Of a stretch of DNA of 64,000 bases, positions 54,543-63,324 are shown piece by piece. The notes beneath the pieces are model-generated. The model saw only the letters and a list, made by a program, of their open reading frames with translations. It had not been told where the DNA came from and searched no databases. Source of the stretch: Acidobacteriota bacterium (GTDB lineage: Bacteria > Acidobacteriota > Terriglobia > Terriglobales > Acidobacteriaceae); NCBI GenBank assembly GCA_028872955.1, contig JAGWNX010000003.1, positions 38,339 through 102,338 on the forward strand, read 5' to 3'. Every line of letters starts with the position of its first letter. The stretch's first letter is position 1. A program made the position numbers and the translations under genes.

Positions 54543-55547
54543 TCAGCGCTCGTTCATCTGGTACGGATTGCGGATGCGCAGAACGCGCAGTGTGCCAAGC
54601 ACGAGCGACTTCGCCACAGCCCGTAGCCGTTGGCGACGCCGCATGCTGGCGATCATCCGCCGCTGTGCCCGACGCACAGCCGCCTCTGCCGGGGGGCCAT
54701 GCTGCAGCGAGCGCTGGCACAGCGAGACGATGGCATCGAACTCCAGCTCTGGCGCAAAGTGCCGCAGGTAGGCCTCTCGCGCCTTCCGTCCGCGCTCCGC
54801 ACTGGTCGGCAGGTAGGGCTCCAGCAGCTCAGGCAGCTGGCCCAACTGGTTCTCCGGTATGCGCAGGAGAAAGCTGTCCCAGTCGACTCCATCGGGCAGC
54901 AGGTAGTCGTCGGCCAGCAGCACGGGCGCGACCCCCGCCTGCATCACCTCAAAGAAGCGGATGCTGCCCGTTCCTGCCCCGCGCGGACAGAGCACAAAGT
55001 GAGACTGGGCCAGCGTCTCGGCATAGCGCTGCTGGCGCTGCTGGCGATCCGGCTGGGTCAGGTCCCAGTGGTAGTAGGTGGAGGTGTTCTCCACCAGCAC
55101 ATCGGCGCGGTCAAAGCGCAGGTTGAAGAGCTTTTTCCGAAGCAGGGAGGTGCTGCCACCCTGGAAGCTGAACAGGTACTTCTTCTCGGGCACAGGTCCC
55201 TCAGGCAGAAAGCCATTCGAGAAGGTGCCATTGCGCGAGAGATAGGCAAAGCTGAAGGTGCGTCCGCTGCGCGCGTGTTCGTCGGTGCGCGAGGAGCAGT
55301 AGACCCCCGGAGCCAGCGGCAGATAGTTGTCGTCCTCGGTGTAGACGGCGCATTTGTCGGGGAATTGCCGATAGAGCGGGTGATCGAGCAGCCGGTTTGG
55401 CTCGGAGCCAAAGCTGCCGGCCAGCAGGATCATGTCAGCCGCCGCGGGGTCCTGCGTCAGCACATGGCCGGCCTGGCTCAGGCTGGCTCGCTCGTGCAGC
55501 AGCCGCAGCGCCTCAGAATCATCCACTGCTGCCAGGTAAAGGTTCAT
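54543..55547 (-). CDS. Exostosin-like glycosyltransferase (GT47 type)
   Basis: A 334-residue soluble protein. The strings FVLCPRGAGTGSIRFFEVMQAGVAPVLLADDYLLP near 185-220 and YLFSFQGG near 124 match the exostosin/GT47 GT-B domain, with the nucleotide-sugar-binding Glu in FFEVM. It would add a sugar to a cell-surface glycan. It runs opposite to its neighbours and converges on the AftB-like gene with an 8-bp gap. Confidence 0.8.
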   Translation of the reverse strand: MNLYLAAVDDSEALRLLHERASLSQAGHVLTQDPAAADMILLAGSFGSEPNRLLDHPLYRQFPDKCAVYTEDDNYLPLAPGVYCSSRTDEHARSGRTFSFAYLSRNGTFSNGFLPEGPVPEKKYLFSFQGGSTSLLRKKLFNLRFDRADVLVENTSTYYHWDLTQPDRQQRQQRYAETLAQSHFVLCPRGAGTGSIRFFEVMQAGVAPVLLADDYLLPDGVDWDSFLLRIPENQLGQLPELLEPYLPTSAERGRKAREAYLRHFAPELEFDAIVSLCQRSLQHGPPAEAAVRRAQRRMIASMRRRQRLRAVAKSLVLGTLRVLRIRNPYQMNER

Positions 55548-55651
55548 GGGGTCTGCTCCGCCTGCAGCTGTATTTTATCGTCCGGCCCGGGCCTGTGCGG
55601 GCGGCGCTGTTGTACGCAAGTGTTCGCGGCTCCCGTACACTAGGAGGTGGC

Positions 55652-56749
55652 ATGAATAAGCTCGTACTCGGCAATCTCGTCCATCGTCCACTTCGCTCGG
55701 TCATCAGCATCTTCGCAATTGCGATTGAGGTGGTGATGATCCTCTCCATCTCGGCGATCCTGATGGGCAAACTGAACGGATTCAAGACCCGCCAGAATGG
55801 CATTGGCATGGACATGTTTGTGCGGCCCAACACCGCCAGCAACATGATCGGAATGAGCCCGGCCGGTGCTTCCCTCAAGGTGGCTGACGTGCTGGCCAAG
55901 GTGCCCCACGTCGTGGTGGTGGCTCCGGTCAACGTGCAGATCAACAGCTCGCTGGACACCATCTACGGCATCGACTTCCAGTCGTTCAACGCGCTGCTGC
56001 CCTTTACCTTCCTCTCCGGCACGCCGTTCCAGGGGCCAGACGACATCATTCTGGACGACTACGAGGCCGCGACCAAGGGCAAGAAGGTCGGCGACCAGGT
56101 GATGGTCCTCAATCGCAGCTTCCGGCTGTGTGGCATCGTGGCCCACGGCAAGGGCGGTCGCAAGTTCATTCCGCTGCAGACCATGGGTGCGCTCACCGGG
56201 ACCGAGGGCAAGGCCACCATGTTCTACCTGCGTACCGAGGACCCGCCCAAATACCAGCAGCAGATCAAGGCTGACATCCTGGCCATTGATGGGCTCAGCA
56301 CGTACTCCGTCGCCACCGCGGACGAGTATCTTTCGTCCATCTCGCCAGACCGCCTGCCCGGCTTTAACGTCGGGCTGCGGGTCGTCATCGGAATCGCCGT
56401 CGTCATCGGCTTCCTGGTCATCTTCCAGTCCATGTATACGGCGGTGATGGAGCGCACCCGCGAGATCGGCATTCTGAAGTCGCTCGGGGCCAGCCGCGTG
56501 TACATCGTCGGCGTGGTGCTGCGGGAGACCGCCGTGCTGGCTACGGTGGGCATCGTCCTGGGCATCCTCTCCAGCTACATCCTGGCGGCTGTGCTGGAGT
56601 CACGTATCCCCACGCTGGACTTCGTCATCTCCACGCCGTACGTGTGGAAGTCGGTGGTCATCGCCATGGTTGGCGCATTGCTCGGGGCGCTGTATCCGGC
56701 GGCCAAGGCGGCAGCCAAGGACCCTATCGACGCTCTGGCCTACGAGTAG
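55652..56749 (+). CDS. FtsX/MacB-type ABC transporter permease without partner ATPase
   Basis: A 365-residue permease with one N-terminal helix, a periplasmic MacB-PCD-like domain (about 45-245) and three C-terminal helices (GFNVGLRVVIGIAVVIGFLVIF; MERTREIGILKSLGASRVYI; ALLGALYPAAKAAAKDPIDALAYE). Such permeases work with a LolD/MacB-like ATPase in lipoprotein or glycolipid handling. No ATPase gene is in the window. AGGAGG precedes the ATG. It sits among glycosyltransferase genes. Confidence 0.88.
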   Translation: MNKLVLGNLVHRPLRSVISIFAIAIEVVMILSISAILMGKLNGFKTRQNGIGMDMFVRPNTASNMIGMSPAGASLKVADVLAKVPHVVVVAPVNVQINSSLDTIYGIDFQSFNALLPFTFLSGTPFQGPDDIILDDYEAATKGKKVGDQVMVLNRSFRLCGIVAHGKGGRKFIPLQTMGALTGTEGKATMFYLRTEDPPKYQQQIKADILAIDGLSTYSVATADEYLSSISPDRLPGFNVGLRVVIGIAVVIGFLVIFQSMYTAVMERTREIGILKSLGASRVYIVGVVLRETAVLATVGIVLGILSSYILAAVLESRIPTLDFVISTPYVWKSVVIAMVGALLGALYPAAKAAAKDPIDALAYE

Positions 56750-56849
56750 GAACTGTCGCTGCTCAGTTTGACAGGCCGGTTTGCCGCGCCGCTGCTGTAC
56801 CATAGGGCCATCACCTCATCCTGGTTGCGGGGCTACGGTATTGCGCGTT

Positions 56850-58505
56850 ATGCCGCAGGAACACCCACGTCGAAACCGGCTCCGGGCGCTCACCTGGCTG
56901 TGCCTGGGCGTTGCTGCGTCCTTCTTTGCGCTGCACCTGCCCCACCTGCGCGCCGACTTTCCCAACTACTCTCCGTGGATGGACTGGTCAAAGTACACCG
57001 ATGAGGGCTGGTACGGCGACGCCGCCATCCGTCACTTTCAGCGTGGCAGCTGGTACGTGCCCGGCGACTTCAACCCGGCGGCGGCACTGCCGGTGTGGCC
57101 GGTTGCGGAGGGCGCCGTCTTTCACTTCACGGGGGTCCGGCTGGAGGCCGCCCGCGGCCTGACGGTAGGTCTCTTCGGCCTCACTCTGCTGGCGGCCTAC
57201 CTGTTGCTGCGTCGCTGGCAGCCCCGTGGCCAGGCTTCGTTGGCTCCGGCGCTGGGCGTGCTGCTGCTGGCCGTCAGCCCCTTCTGTTACGTGTTCTACC
57301 GCATGGCGATTCTGGAGCCGCTGCTGGTGCTGTGGATGCTGGTTGCGCTGCACCTGGCCAGCTCGCTCCGTCCGGAGCCGCCGCGGCGCGGCAACCGTTG
57401 GCCCACACTCGTATGGCCTGCGCTGCTGGGCCTGGTGATGACGCTGATGGTGCTCACCAAAACGACAGCCGTCTTTCTGATGCCGGCCCTGTTCTGGATG
57501 ATCTGGGTACGGGCAGAGTATCGCCTGCGGCCACTGCTGCGGCTGGGTGGGCTGGCGTGCGGCACGGCTGCGGCGGCGTGGCTTGGCTACTACCTGGTGG
57601 TGGTGCGGCCCCACTACCTGCTGGACTACCGTTACCTGTTCAGCGCCAACGCCTACACCGGCATCACCGCCGCGACGGCACTCTCCGTGCTGGCCGATAC
57701 GGTGGCCGACGGCATGTGGATCGGCAAGCTCCTCTACCCGCTGGCTCTGCTGGCCGTACTGCTGGTGGTGCTGCACCCAACGCGCTCCGCACGCCAGCCG
57801 CTGCTGGTGGCGCTGCTGCTGTGGGCGGGCGGGTACTTTGCCTTTCTCGCCTACCATGACAATCTACAGCCCCGCTACTACCTGGTGGTGGCGGTGCCGC
57901 TCACGCTGATCGTGCCCCTCGTCTTTGAGGGCATCTGGCAGGCTCGTCCGCAGCCGGACGCTCACCACCTCATGACGCATCGTCTGGCCAGTGGCTCGCT
58001 GGTGCTGGCGCTGGTGGTCACGGTGGGCAATGACATGCGGCACACGCTGGAGTTTGTGCGTCACCCGGAGTACACCTTCGCCAATGCGGCCCAGAGCATT
58101 CGCGCAATCGTCGAGGCGGAACATCGCCGCGACCCGAGCCACAGTGAGCTGGTGCTCTCCATCAGCGGCTCCGACGTTTCCCTGATGACCGGGCTGCCCT
58201 CCATCTGCGACGACTTTGGCACCACCGAGCTGCCGCAGCGCGTGCATCGGTACCACCCCGGCTGGTACCTGACCTGGAACGATGTGGAGGACGACAAGAT
58301 GGAGGCGCTCAACCCGCTCTACCATCTGGAGCGCATCGCCGAGTTCCCCGCCATGGACGACCCGGACCGTAATCTGCTGATTCTCTATCGGTTGGATCCA
58401 GCGACCCCCGGTCAGCATCTGCGCCCGCACCATCGCAGGCCTATTCCGCGACTGCTGCAGACTGCCGTGGGGCAGCAGCCCAGCGTGGTGCAGCTGGAAC
58501 ACTAG
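56850..58505 (+). CDS. GT-C membrane glycosyltransferase (PMT/ArnT-like)
   Basis: A 551-residue protein with about 11 helices and a soluble tail. The first periplasmic loop has YTDEGWYGDAAIRHF, the acidic Asp-Glu pair of GT39/GT83 enzymes that use polyprenyl-linked sugars; FYRMAILEPLLVLW follows. It probably glycosylates a lipid or protein outside the membrane. The ATG at 56850 has no strong ribosome-binding site. Start choice is uncertain by some twenty residues. Confidence 0.78.
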   Translation: MPQEHPRRNRLRALTWLCLGVAASFFALHLPHLRADFPNYSPWMDWSKYTDEGWYGDAAIRHFQRGSWYVPGDFNPAAALPVWPVAEGAVFHFTGVRLEAARGLTVGLFGLTLLAAYLLLRRWQPRGQASLAPALGVLLLAVSPFCYVFYRMAILEPLLVLWMLVALHLASSLRPEPPRRGNRWPTLVWPALLGLVMTLMVLTKTTAVFLMPALFWMIWVRAEYRLRPLLRLGGLACGTAAAAWLGYYLVVVRPHYLLDYRYLFSANAYTGITAATALSVLADTVADGMWIGKLLYPLALLAVLLVVLHPTRSARQPLLVALLLWAGGYFAFLAYHDNLQPRYYLVVAVPLTLIVPLVFEGIWQARPQPDAHHLMTHRLASGSLVLALVVTVGNDMRHTLEFVRHPEYTFANAAQSIRAIVEAEHRRDPSHSELVLSISGSDVSLMTGLPSICDDFGTTELPQRVHRYHPGWYLTWNDVEDDKMEALNPLYHLERIAEFPAMDDPDRNLLILYRLDPATPGQHLRPHHRRPIPRLLQTAVGQQPSVVQLEH

Positions 58506-58589
58506 CGGTCAGCTTCCGCCAGGCGCGCCAACGCGATACTGTACTGACTGCGGGGAGACTCCGGGTCATGAGTTGCCGCAGGAGCCAGT

Positions 58590-59420
58590 GTGAAGCCGTC
58601 GGTCGTCATCCTTACGTTCAACTCCAGTGACTCTCTGCCAGCCACTCTGGCCAGTGTGCGCGCGCTGACCGACGATATTCACGTTGTCGACTCCGGCAGC
58701 AGCGACGACACCGTGGCCCTTGCCACGCAGGCCGGGGCGCAGGTGGTGTCGCATCCGTTTGCGAGCTATGGGGCGCAGCGCAACTGGGCCATCGACACGC
58801 TGCCCCTGCGCTACGCCTGGCAGCTGCACCTGGACGCCGATGAGCGCCTGACCCCGGAGCTGCAGCAGGAGATCGCCGTGCTGCCCGAGGATGGCCCCCT
58901 GGCCGGCTACTATCTGCCGCGGCTGCTGCAGTTTATGGGGCGAGTCCTGCGCCACGGCGGCATGTCGCCCACCTGGCACATGCGGCTGTTCCGCACCGGG
59001 CAGGGCCGTTGCGAGGCGCGGGAGTACGACCAGCACTTCCTGTGCACGGGCGCCACGGCACAGTTGCACCACCCGATGATCGACGACATTCGTATGTCGC
59101 TCTCTGAGTGGACCTATCGCCACAATCGCTGGTCAGACGCTGAGGTGCGGGAGATGCTGGCCGAGACGAGCGAGGGCCGCATCCAGGGCCGGATGCTGGG
59201 CAATGTGGTGGAGCGCAAGCGCTTTTTGCGCGATCTGTACAACGGGGCACCGCTGTTCACCCGGCCATTTCTGCTGTTTGGCTACCGGTTCTTCGTGCGG
59301 CTGGGCTTTCTGGATGGCACCGAAGGCTTCATCTTCTGGGTGCTGCAGACCTTCTGGTTCCGGTTTCTGGTGGACGCCAAGCTGTACGAGCGGCGCAAGG
59401 CGGGGAGTAGCAGCCGCTAG
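58590..59420 (+). CDS. Glycosyltransferase family 2, WaaE/KdtX-like
   Basis: A 276-residue GT-A enzyme: SVVILTFNSSDSLPATLASV, DDIHVVDSGSSDDTVALA, the DxD-type LHLDADERLTPEL near 79-91 and a C-terminal part with amphipathic helices (RPFLLFGYRFFVRLGF). It resembles LPS-core beta-1,4-glucosyltransferases. Start is GTG at 58590 after GCAGGAG. It closes the surface-glycan cluster. Confidence 0.88.
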   Translation: MKPSVVILTFNSSDSLPATLASVRALTDDIHVVDSGSSDDTVALATQAGAQVVSHPFASYGAQRNWAIDTLPLRYAWQLHLDADERLTPELQQEIAVLPEDGPLAGYYLPRLLQFMGRVLRHGGMSPTWHMRLFRTGQGRCEAREYDQHFLCTGATAQLHHPMIDDIRMSLSEWTYRHNRWSDAEVREMLAETSEGRIQGRMLGNVVERKRFLRDLYNGAPLFTRPFLLFGYRFFVRLGFLDGTEGFIFWVLQTFWFRFLVDAKLYERRKAGSSSR

Positions 59421-59490
59421 AGACGCCCCTGCCCCAGGCACTGCCGGGATAAGTTTCACCGGAATGGCGTGGTCGGCGACGGAATAGTCG

Positions 59491-59520
59491 TTGACTCCGG
59501 GCTGGCTCCTGCTCTACTCT
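59491..59520 (+). promoter_or_regulatory. Promoter upstream of rplM
   Basis: TTGACT (59491-59496), 18 bp and TACTCT (59515-59520); transcription would start near 59527, about 360 nt before rplM. Confidence 0.65.
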
Positions 59521-59526
59521 TAAAAC

Positions 59527-59633
59527 TCGCGCAGTCTCGCGTCTGCACGTCTGTGTGCCCTTTGGGCGATCAGAGGGTTGCCAGGTGCGGGACGTCGTGG
59601 GACCACGGAAAGCTCGGCGGTTCGAGCTTTTTT
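59527..59633 (+). ncRNA. Candidate small RNA or attenuated leader upstream of rplM
   Basis: Between the promoter and an intrinsic terminator lies a roughly 107-nt segment with no convincing frame and several possible hairpins (GCCC-TTT-GGGC; CGTGG/CCACG). It is either an independent small RNA or the leader of the rplM-rpsI operon controlled by readthrough. No Rfam class is recognised. This and the following hairpin account for most of the 466-bp gap 59421-59886. Confidence 0.45.
59609..59633 (+). terminator. Intrinsic terminator 254 bp before rplM
   Basis: AAAGCTCG (59609-59616) pairs with CGAGCTTT (59623-59630) around a 6-nt loop and is followed by TTT, giving six consecutive T residues. 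Confidence 0.78.
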
Positions 59634-59664
59634 ACCGGAAGCGTGCCTGGCACAGCTTGCCGGT
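59634..59664 (+). repeat. 31-nt hairpin directly after the rplM-leader terminator
   Basis: ACCGG/CCGGT, AAGC/GCTT and GTGC/GCAC helices stack with single-base bulges around a 3-nt loop. It may insulate or process the readthrough transcript. Confidence 0.45.
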
Positions 59665-59886
59665 CCCCACTCCTCAGGCCAACGATTCAGGTTCTGTGCG
59701 CATCTCCGGCGGATACGACACGCGTATGCGAGTTTGTCCTGTCCATCCGGGGGGAAGACCTTGGCTCGCGGCCTGGCTGGCGAGCGAAGTGGGCAAAGCA
59801 GTAACGGGCAGCACAAAATCAGCGTCACCCATTCTTCAGCAGTACGCCGACCCATGAAGACGGCAGATTCAAGGAGTACTCCGCAC

Positions 59887-60339
59887 ATGTCTACCACGAT
59901 TCCGAGCAGCAAAGAGATCCAGCGCAAGTGGTTCCTCATCGACGCCTCGGGCAAGACCCTGGGCCGCCTGGCGACCACGGCCGCTTCCGTGCTTGCCGGC
60001 AAGACGAATCCGCTGTACACGCCCTACATCGATATGGGCGACCACGTTGTGATCGTGAACGCCGAAAAGATTGTTCTGACCGGTCTGAAGTCTGACCAGA
60101 AGCTGTATCGCCGCTACACGGGCTTCCCGGGTGGTCTGCGTGAGGAGTCCTTCCTCAAGCTGCTCGAGCGGCGTCCTGAGGCGATCGTCGAGCAGGCGAT
60201 CAAGGGCATGCTTCCGAAGTCCAAGCTGGGTCGGCAGATGGCCACCAAGCTCAAGGTCTACAAGGGCAACAATCATCCGCACCAGGCGCAGAAGCCGGAG
60301 CCTCTGGAGTTCCACGCCTCCAGCGCACCGAAGGCCTAG
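59887..60339 (+). CDS. rplM: Ribosomal protein L13
   Basis: A 150-residue L13: [51 protein letters not shown] and [13 protein letters not shown] are all conserved. It is an early-assembling protein of the 50S subunit. AAGGAG lies ten bases before the ATG at 59887. It is followed by rpsI after 48 bp, the usual pair. Confidence 0.98.
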   Translation: MSTTIPSSKEIQRKWFLIDASGKTLGRLATTAASVLAGKTNPLYTPYIDMGDHVVIVNAEKIVLTGLKSDQKLYRRYTGFPGGLREESFLKLLERRPEAIVEQAIKGMLPKSKLGRQMATKLKVYKGNNHPHQAQKPEPLEFHASSAPKA

Positions 60340-60387
60340 TCGATATCGAGATCCGGGCTGAGAGCCCTGAGGAATTGAAGGAGCATC

Positions 60388-60783
60388 ATGGCAGAATTTG
60401 TGCAGTATTACGGTACTGGCCGTCGCAAGTCGTCGATCGCCCGCGTGTTTCTGCGGCCTGGCAGCGGCAAGTTTACGGTCAACAAGAAAGAGTGTGACGT
60501 GTACTTCGTTACGGCGCAGCAGCGCGCGGCGGCCAAGCGGTCGCTCGGCATCGCCGGTATCGACGAGACGTTTGACGTGATCACCACCGTGCGTGGTGGT
60601 GGCGTGATGGGCCAGGCCGACGCAGTGAAGCTCGGTATCGCCCGCGCACTGATGCAGTTCAACCCCGAACTGCGCAAGGCGCTGAAGTCCGAGGGCCTGG
60701 TGACGCGTGATTCGCGCGCCAAGGAACGGAAGAAGTACGGACAGAAGGGTGCACGCGCCCGGTTCCAGTTCTCCAAGCGCTAG
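60388..60783 (+). CDS. rpsI: Ribosomal protein S9
   Basis: A 131-residue S9 with [38 protein letters not shown] and the basic tail [11 protein letters not shown] that reaches the P-site tRNA. AAGGAG precedes the ATG. Confidence 0.98.
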   Translation: MAEFVQYYGTGRRKSSIARVFLRPGSGKFTVNKKECDVYFVTAQQRAAAKRSLGIAGIDETFDVITTVRGGGVMGQADAVKLGIARALMQFNPELRKALKSEGLVTRDSRAKERKKYGQKGARARFQFSKR

Positions 60784-60797
60784 TCCGCTTGGCTGGT

Positions 60798-60831
60798 GGG
60801 TGGCCTGTCGGTTGGTACCGGCTGGCCACCC
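60798..60831 (+). promoter_or_regulatory. Stable hairpin in the rpsI-rpsB gap (candidate S2 leader)
   Basis: GGGTGGCC (60798-60805) and GGCCACCC (60824-60831) form an 8-bp stem with an inner CGG/CCG. Two more hairpins (GGGCA/TGCCC and CCCGCC/GGCGGG) follow in the 198-bp gap. It could end rpsI transcription or be the target of S2 autoregulation. Confidence 0.4.
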
Positions 60832-60981
60832 GCCTCGCATCTTCGCAGTACCCGCGGGGCACGCTGCCCGTGGCCGGTGTTCAATCTCCCGTACCCGCCC
60901 AGGCGGGCAAGCCTGTACGAAGGCGAGGGATCAATCCAGGCGCGCAGCTTCGTTGCCTGCGGCCTAAACCAAAGGAGCAAC

Positions 60982-61908
60982 ATGGCAAACATTACGATGA
61001 AGGAACTGCTCGAGGCTGGCGTACACTTCGGGCATCAGACCAAGCGCTGGAACCCGAAGATGAAGGAGTACATCTTTGGAGAGCGCAACGGCATTTACAT
61101 CATCGACCTGCAGAAGACGCTAAAGCTCTTCAAGGAAGCCTCCAAGTTCGTTACCGATCTGACCTCGACCGGCAAGCTGGTTCTGTTTGTCGGCACCAAG
61201 CGCCAGGCTCAGGACGCCGTGGCCGAAGAGGCAACCCGCGCGGGCATGCCCTACATCAACAGCCGCTGGCTCGGCGGCCTGCTGACCAACTGGGTGACGG
61301 TGCAGAAGTCGGTGAAGCGCCTGCAGGAGCTGGACGACATGTCCACCGATGGCCGCTACGAGCTGCTGACCAAGAAGGAAGTCATCAAGCTGGAGCGCGA
61401 GCGCAAGCACCTCTCCACCAATCTCTCCGGTATCAAGAGCATGAAGCGCCTGCCGGACGCTATCTTCGTCATCGACTCCAACAACGAGGCGATCGCCGTG
61501 GCCGAGGCCCGCAAGCTGGGCATTCCGGTGGTTGCTGTGGTGGATACGAACTGCGACCCGACCGTGGTCGATTACGTCATCCCGGGTAACGACGACGCGC
61601 TCCGCGCCATCCGTCTGTTCACCACCAAGATCGCCGACTCTGCCGCCGAGGGCGTGCAGATGGTCTCCGAGCGTGCCTTTGCCACCGAGGCTGCCGATGT
61701 GCAGCAGCTTGAGGTTGCTCCGGAGCACGTTGGCGAGGCTGACGAGCTTGCTCTGGCTTCGGCCAGCTCCTCCGCCGGTCTGGCTGAGGCCTCTGCCGAG
61801 GAAGAGGAGAACGTCGACCTGGAGGCGGTGCTGGGTGGCAACATCCGCAAGGCTCCGGCCGCGAGTGCGGAGGCCGAAGCAGAGCCCGTAGCCCAGACCG
61901 GCGCCTAA
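60982..61908 (+). CDS. rpsB: Ribosomal protein S2 with acidic C-terminal extension
   Basis: A 308-residue S2; the conserved body ([60 protein letters not shown]) ends near residue 235. About 70 further residues are Ala/Glu-rich and probably disordered, longer than in E. coli (241). AAAGGAG precedes the ATG at 60982. Confidence 0.97.
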   Translation: MANITMKELLEAGVHFGHQTKRWNPKMKEYIFGERNGIYIIDLQKTLKLFKEASKFVTDLTSTGKLVLFVGTKRQAQDAVAEEATRAGMPYINSRWLGGLLTNWVTVQKSVKRLQELDDMSTDGRYELLTKKEVIKLERERKHLSTNLSGIKSMKRLPDAIFVIDSNNEAIAVAEARKLGIPVVAVVDTNCDPTVVDYVIPGNDDALRAIRLFTTKIADSAAEGVQMVSERAFATEAADVQQLEVAPEHVGEADELALASASSSAGLAEASAEEEENVDLEAVLGGNIRKAPAASAEAEAEPVAQTGA

Positions 61909-61919
61909 GCCGGCTACTC

Positions 61920-61943
61920 GGGTGACGATGCAATTCGTCACCC
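61920..61943 (+). promoter_or_regulatory. Hairpin after rpsB
   Basis: GGGTGACG (61920-61927) pairs with CGTCACCC (61936-61943) around an 8-nt loop, 11 bp after the rpsB stop. No U-tract follows. Confidence 0.45.
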
Positions 61944-61969
61944 CGTAACCACGCTCTTGTATGTTTACG

Positions 61970-61999
61970 GGGGCGCGGGCTCCAGGCCCGCGCCCCTTT
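61970..61999 (+). terminator. Partial terminator between rpsB and tsf
   Basis: GGGGCGCGGGC (61970-61980) and GCCCGCGCCCC (61986-61996) make an 11-bp stem with a 5-nt loop followed by TTT, 35 bp before tsf. It may lower tsf expression relative to rpsB. Confidence 0.6.
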
Positions 62000-62034
62000 G
62001 CCTGACCCACGATCCACACAGAAGGGAATTACGC

Positions 62035-62694
62035 ATGTCCGAAGCACCGAAGATCGACGCTAAGCTCGTCAAAGAACTCCGCGATAAGTCCGGCGCCCCG
62101 ATGGGTGACTGTCTGAAGGCCCTGCAGGAATCGAAGGGCGATATGGAGGGCGCGTTCGTCGTCCTGCGCAAGCGTGGAATGGCCTCGGCGGCCAAGAAGG
62201 CGTCGCGCACCACCAACGAGGGTGCAGTGGGCACCTACATTCACGCCGGCGGCAAGATCGGCGTGCTCGTCGAGCTGAACTGCGAGTCGGACTTTGTGGC
62301 CCGCACCGAGGACTTCCAGGAGCTGCTCCGCGACATCGCCATGCACATCGCCGCAGCGGATCCGCGTTATGTCAGCCGCGACGAGGTGACACCGGCCGAC
62401 CTGGAGCGCGAGAAGGAGATCTACCGTGCGCAGGCTGCCGCCTCCGGCAAGCCGCCCGCCATCATCGAGAAGATGCTTGAGGGCAAGCTCGGTAAGTTCT
62501 ACGAGGAGTTCTGCCTGCTGGACCAGCCGTTCATCAAGGAGCAGTCGCAGACCATCGCGCAGATCATCGCGACCAAGGTGGGCAAGCTCGGCGAGAACAT
62601 CTCGATCCGTCGCTTCGCCCGCTTCAAGGTGGGCGCGCCCGAGTGGACCGTCGCCACCACCGCCGCCCCGCAGGCTGCGGCAGAAGAGGCATAA
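62035..62694 (+). CDS. tsf: Elongation factor Ts
   Basis: A 219-residue EF-Ts with KELRDKSGAPMGDCLKALQES, the TDFV-equivalent CESDFVARTEDF and LLDQPFIKEQSQTIAQII. It exchanges nucleotide on EF-Tu. It is the shorter form found outside the enterobacteria. The start at 62035 has GAAGGGAA upstream. It is followed by a terminator. Confidence 0.97.
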   Translation: MSEAPKIDAKLVKELRDKSGAPMGDCLKALQESKGDMEGAFVVLRKRGMASAAKKASRTTNEGAVGTYIHAGGKIGVLVELNCESDFVARTEDFQELLRDIAMHIAAADPRYVSRDEVTPADLEREKEIYRAQAAASGKPPAIIEKMLEGKLGKFYEEFCLLDQPFIKEQSQTIAQIIATKVGKLGENISIRRFARFKVGAPEWTVATTAAPQAAAEEA

Positions 62695-62717
62695 GCAAGC
62701 GCAGTCGATTCCAACAC

Positions 62718-62757
62718 AAGGCCCGGGGGCGATTCGCCTCCGGGCCTTGCTCTTTCT
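62718..62757 (+). terminator. Terminator after tsf
   Basis: AAGGCCCGG (62718-62726) pairs with CCGGGCCTT (62740-62748), extended inside by GGCG/CGCC, and is followed by GCTCTTTC. Confidence 0.75.
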
Positions 62758-62777
62758 ATCGAAGGCTCAAGGGCGAG

Positions 62778-63194
62778 TCAGCTGACCTGCAGCGCAAGCT
62801 CCAGCACCTGGGCGATGCTCCAGTGCTCCAGCGCGGCATCAATCGCCGCGTCGGCGGAGGCGTAGACGGCGTCCAGCGCCTGGTTGACCCCGCGGCCCAC
62901 CGGACACTGGGGGTGGGGTTGGTTCTTGTGGCGGCGCAGGGCTACCTCCTCGCCCAGGGCCGCACGCACGCTGCGTACGGAGATCTCCGCGGCTGGCCGG
63001 CTAAGCTGCCAGCCACCGCCCGCTGCTCCCTTGCTGGTCACCAGCCCTGCCTGTCGCAGCCGGGCCAGTAGCCGCCGGATCACCACCGGGTTGGTGCCGA
63101 TGCTGTTGGCCAGATACTCCGACGTGACGCGCTGCTGCGGCTGGGTAGCCAGCAGGCACAGCACGTGGAGCGCAAGCGACAGGCGAGGATTCAC
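62778..63194 (-). CDS. Rrf2-family transcriptional regulator (YwnA-like)
   Basis: A 138-residue winged-helix protein: RLSLALHVLCLLATQPQQRVTSEYLANSIGTNPVVIRRLLARL and GAAGGGWQLSRPAAEISV are typical Rrf2. Only isolated Cys residues (LHVLC, QCPVG) are present, so it lacks the three-Cys Fe-S site of IscR/NsrR and may sense by single thiols. GTG at 63194 gives the normal length. It is divergent from the oxidoreductase gene, the arrangement of B. subtilis ywnA-ywnB, and probably regulates it. Confidence 0.88.
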   Translation of the reverse strand: MNPRLSLALHVLCLLATQPQQRVTSEYLANSIGTNPVVIRRLLARLRQAGLVTSKGAAGGGWQLSRPAAEISVRSVRAALGEEVALRRHKNQPHPQCPVGRGVNQALDAVYASADAAIDAALEHWSIAQVLELALQVS

Positions 63195-63324
63195 CTGATC
63201 AGAGTACCGGTTTCGCGTCGGTAGATCGAGAGTCGAAGAGACCGTAACTTTTTTTGTGACGGAATGGCGGCGGGGCTCATCTAGATCCACGTACGTCAAA
63301 AAATCTGGATTGAGGTGAACTGCA

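Noticed and set aside
59611..59633. GGTTCGA resembling a tRNA T-loop
   Set aside because: The flanks form the stem of an intrinsic terminator; no anticodon arm or acceptor stem can be built around it.
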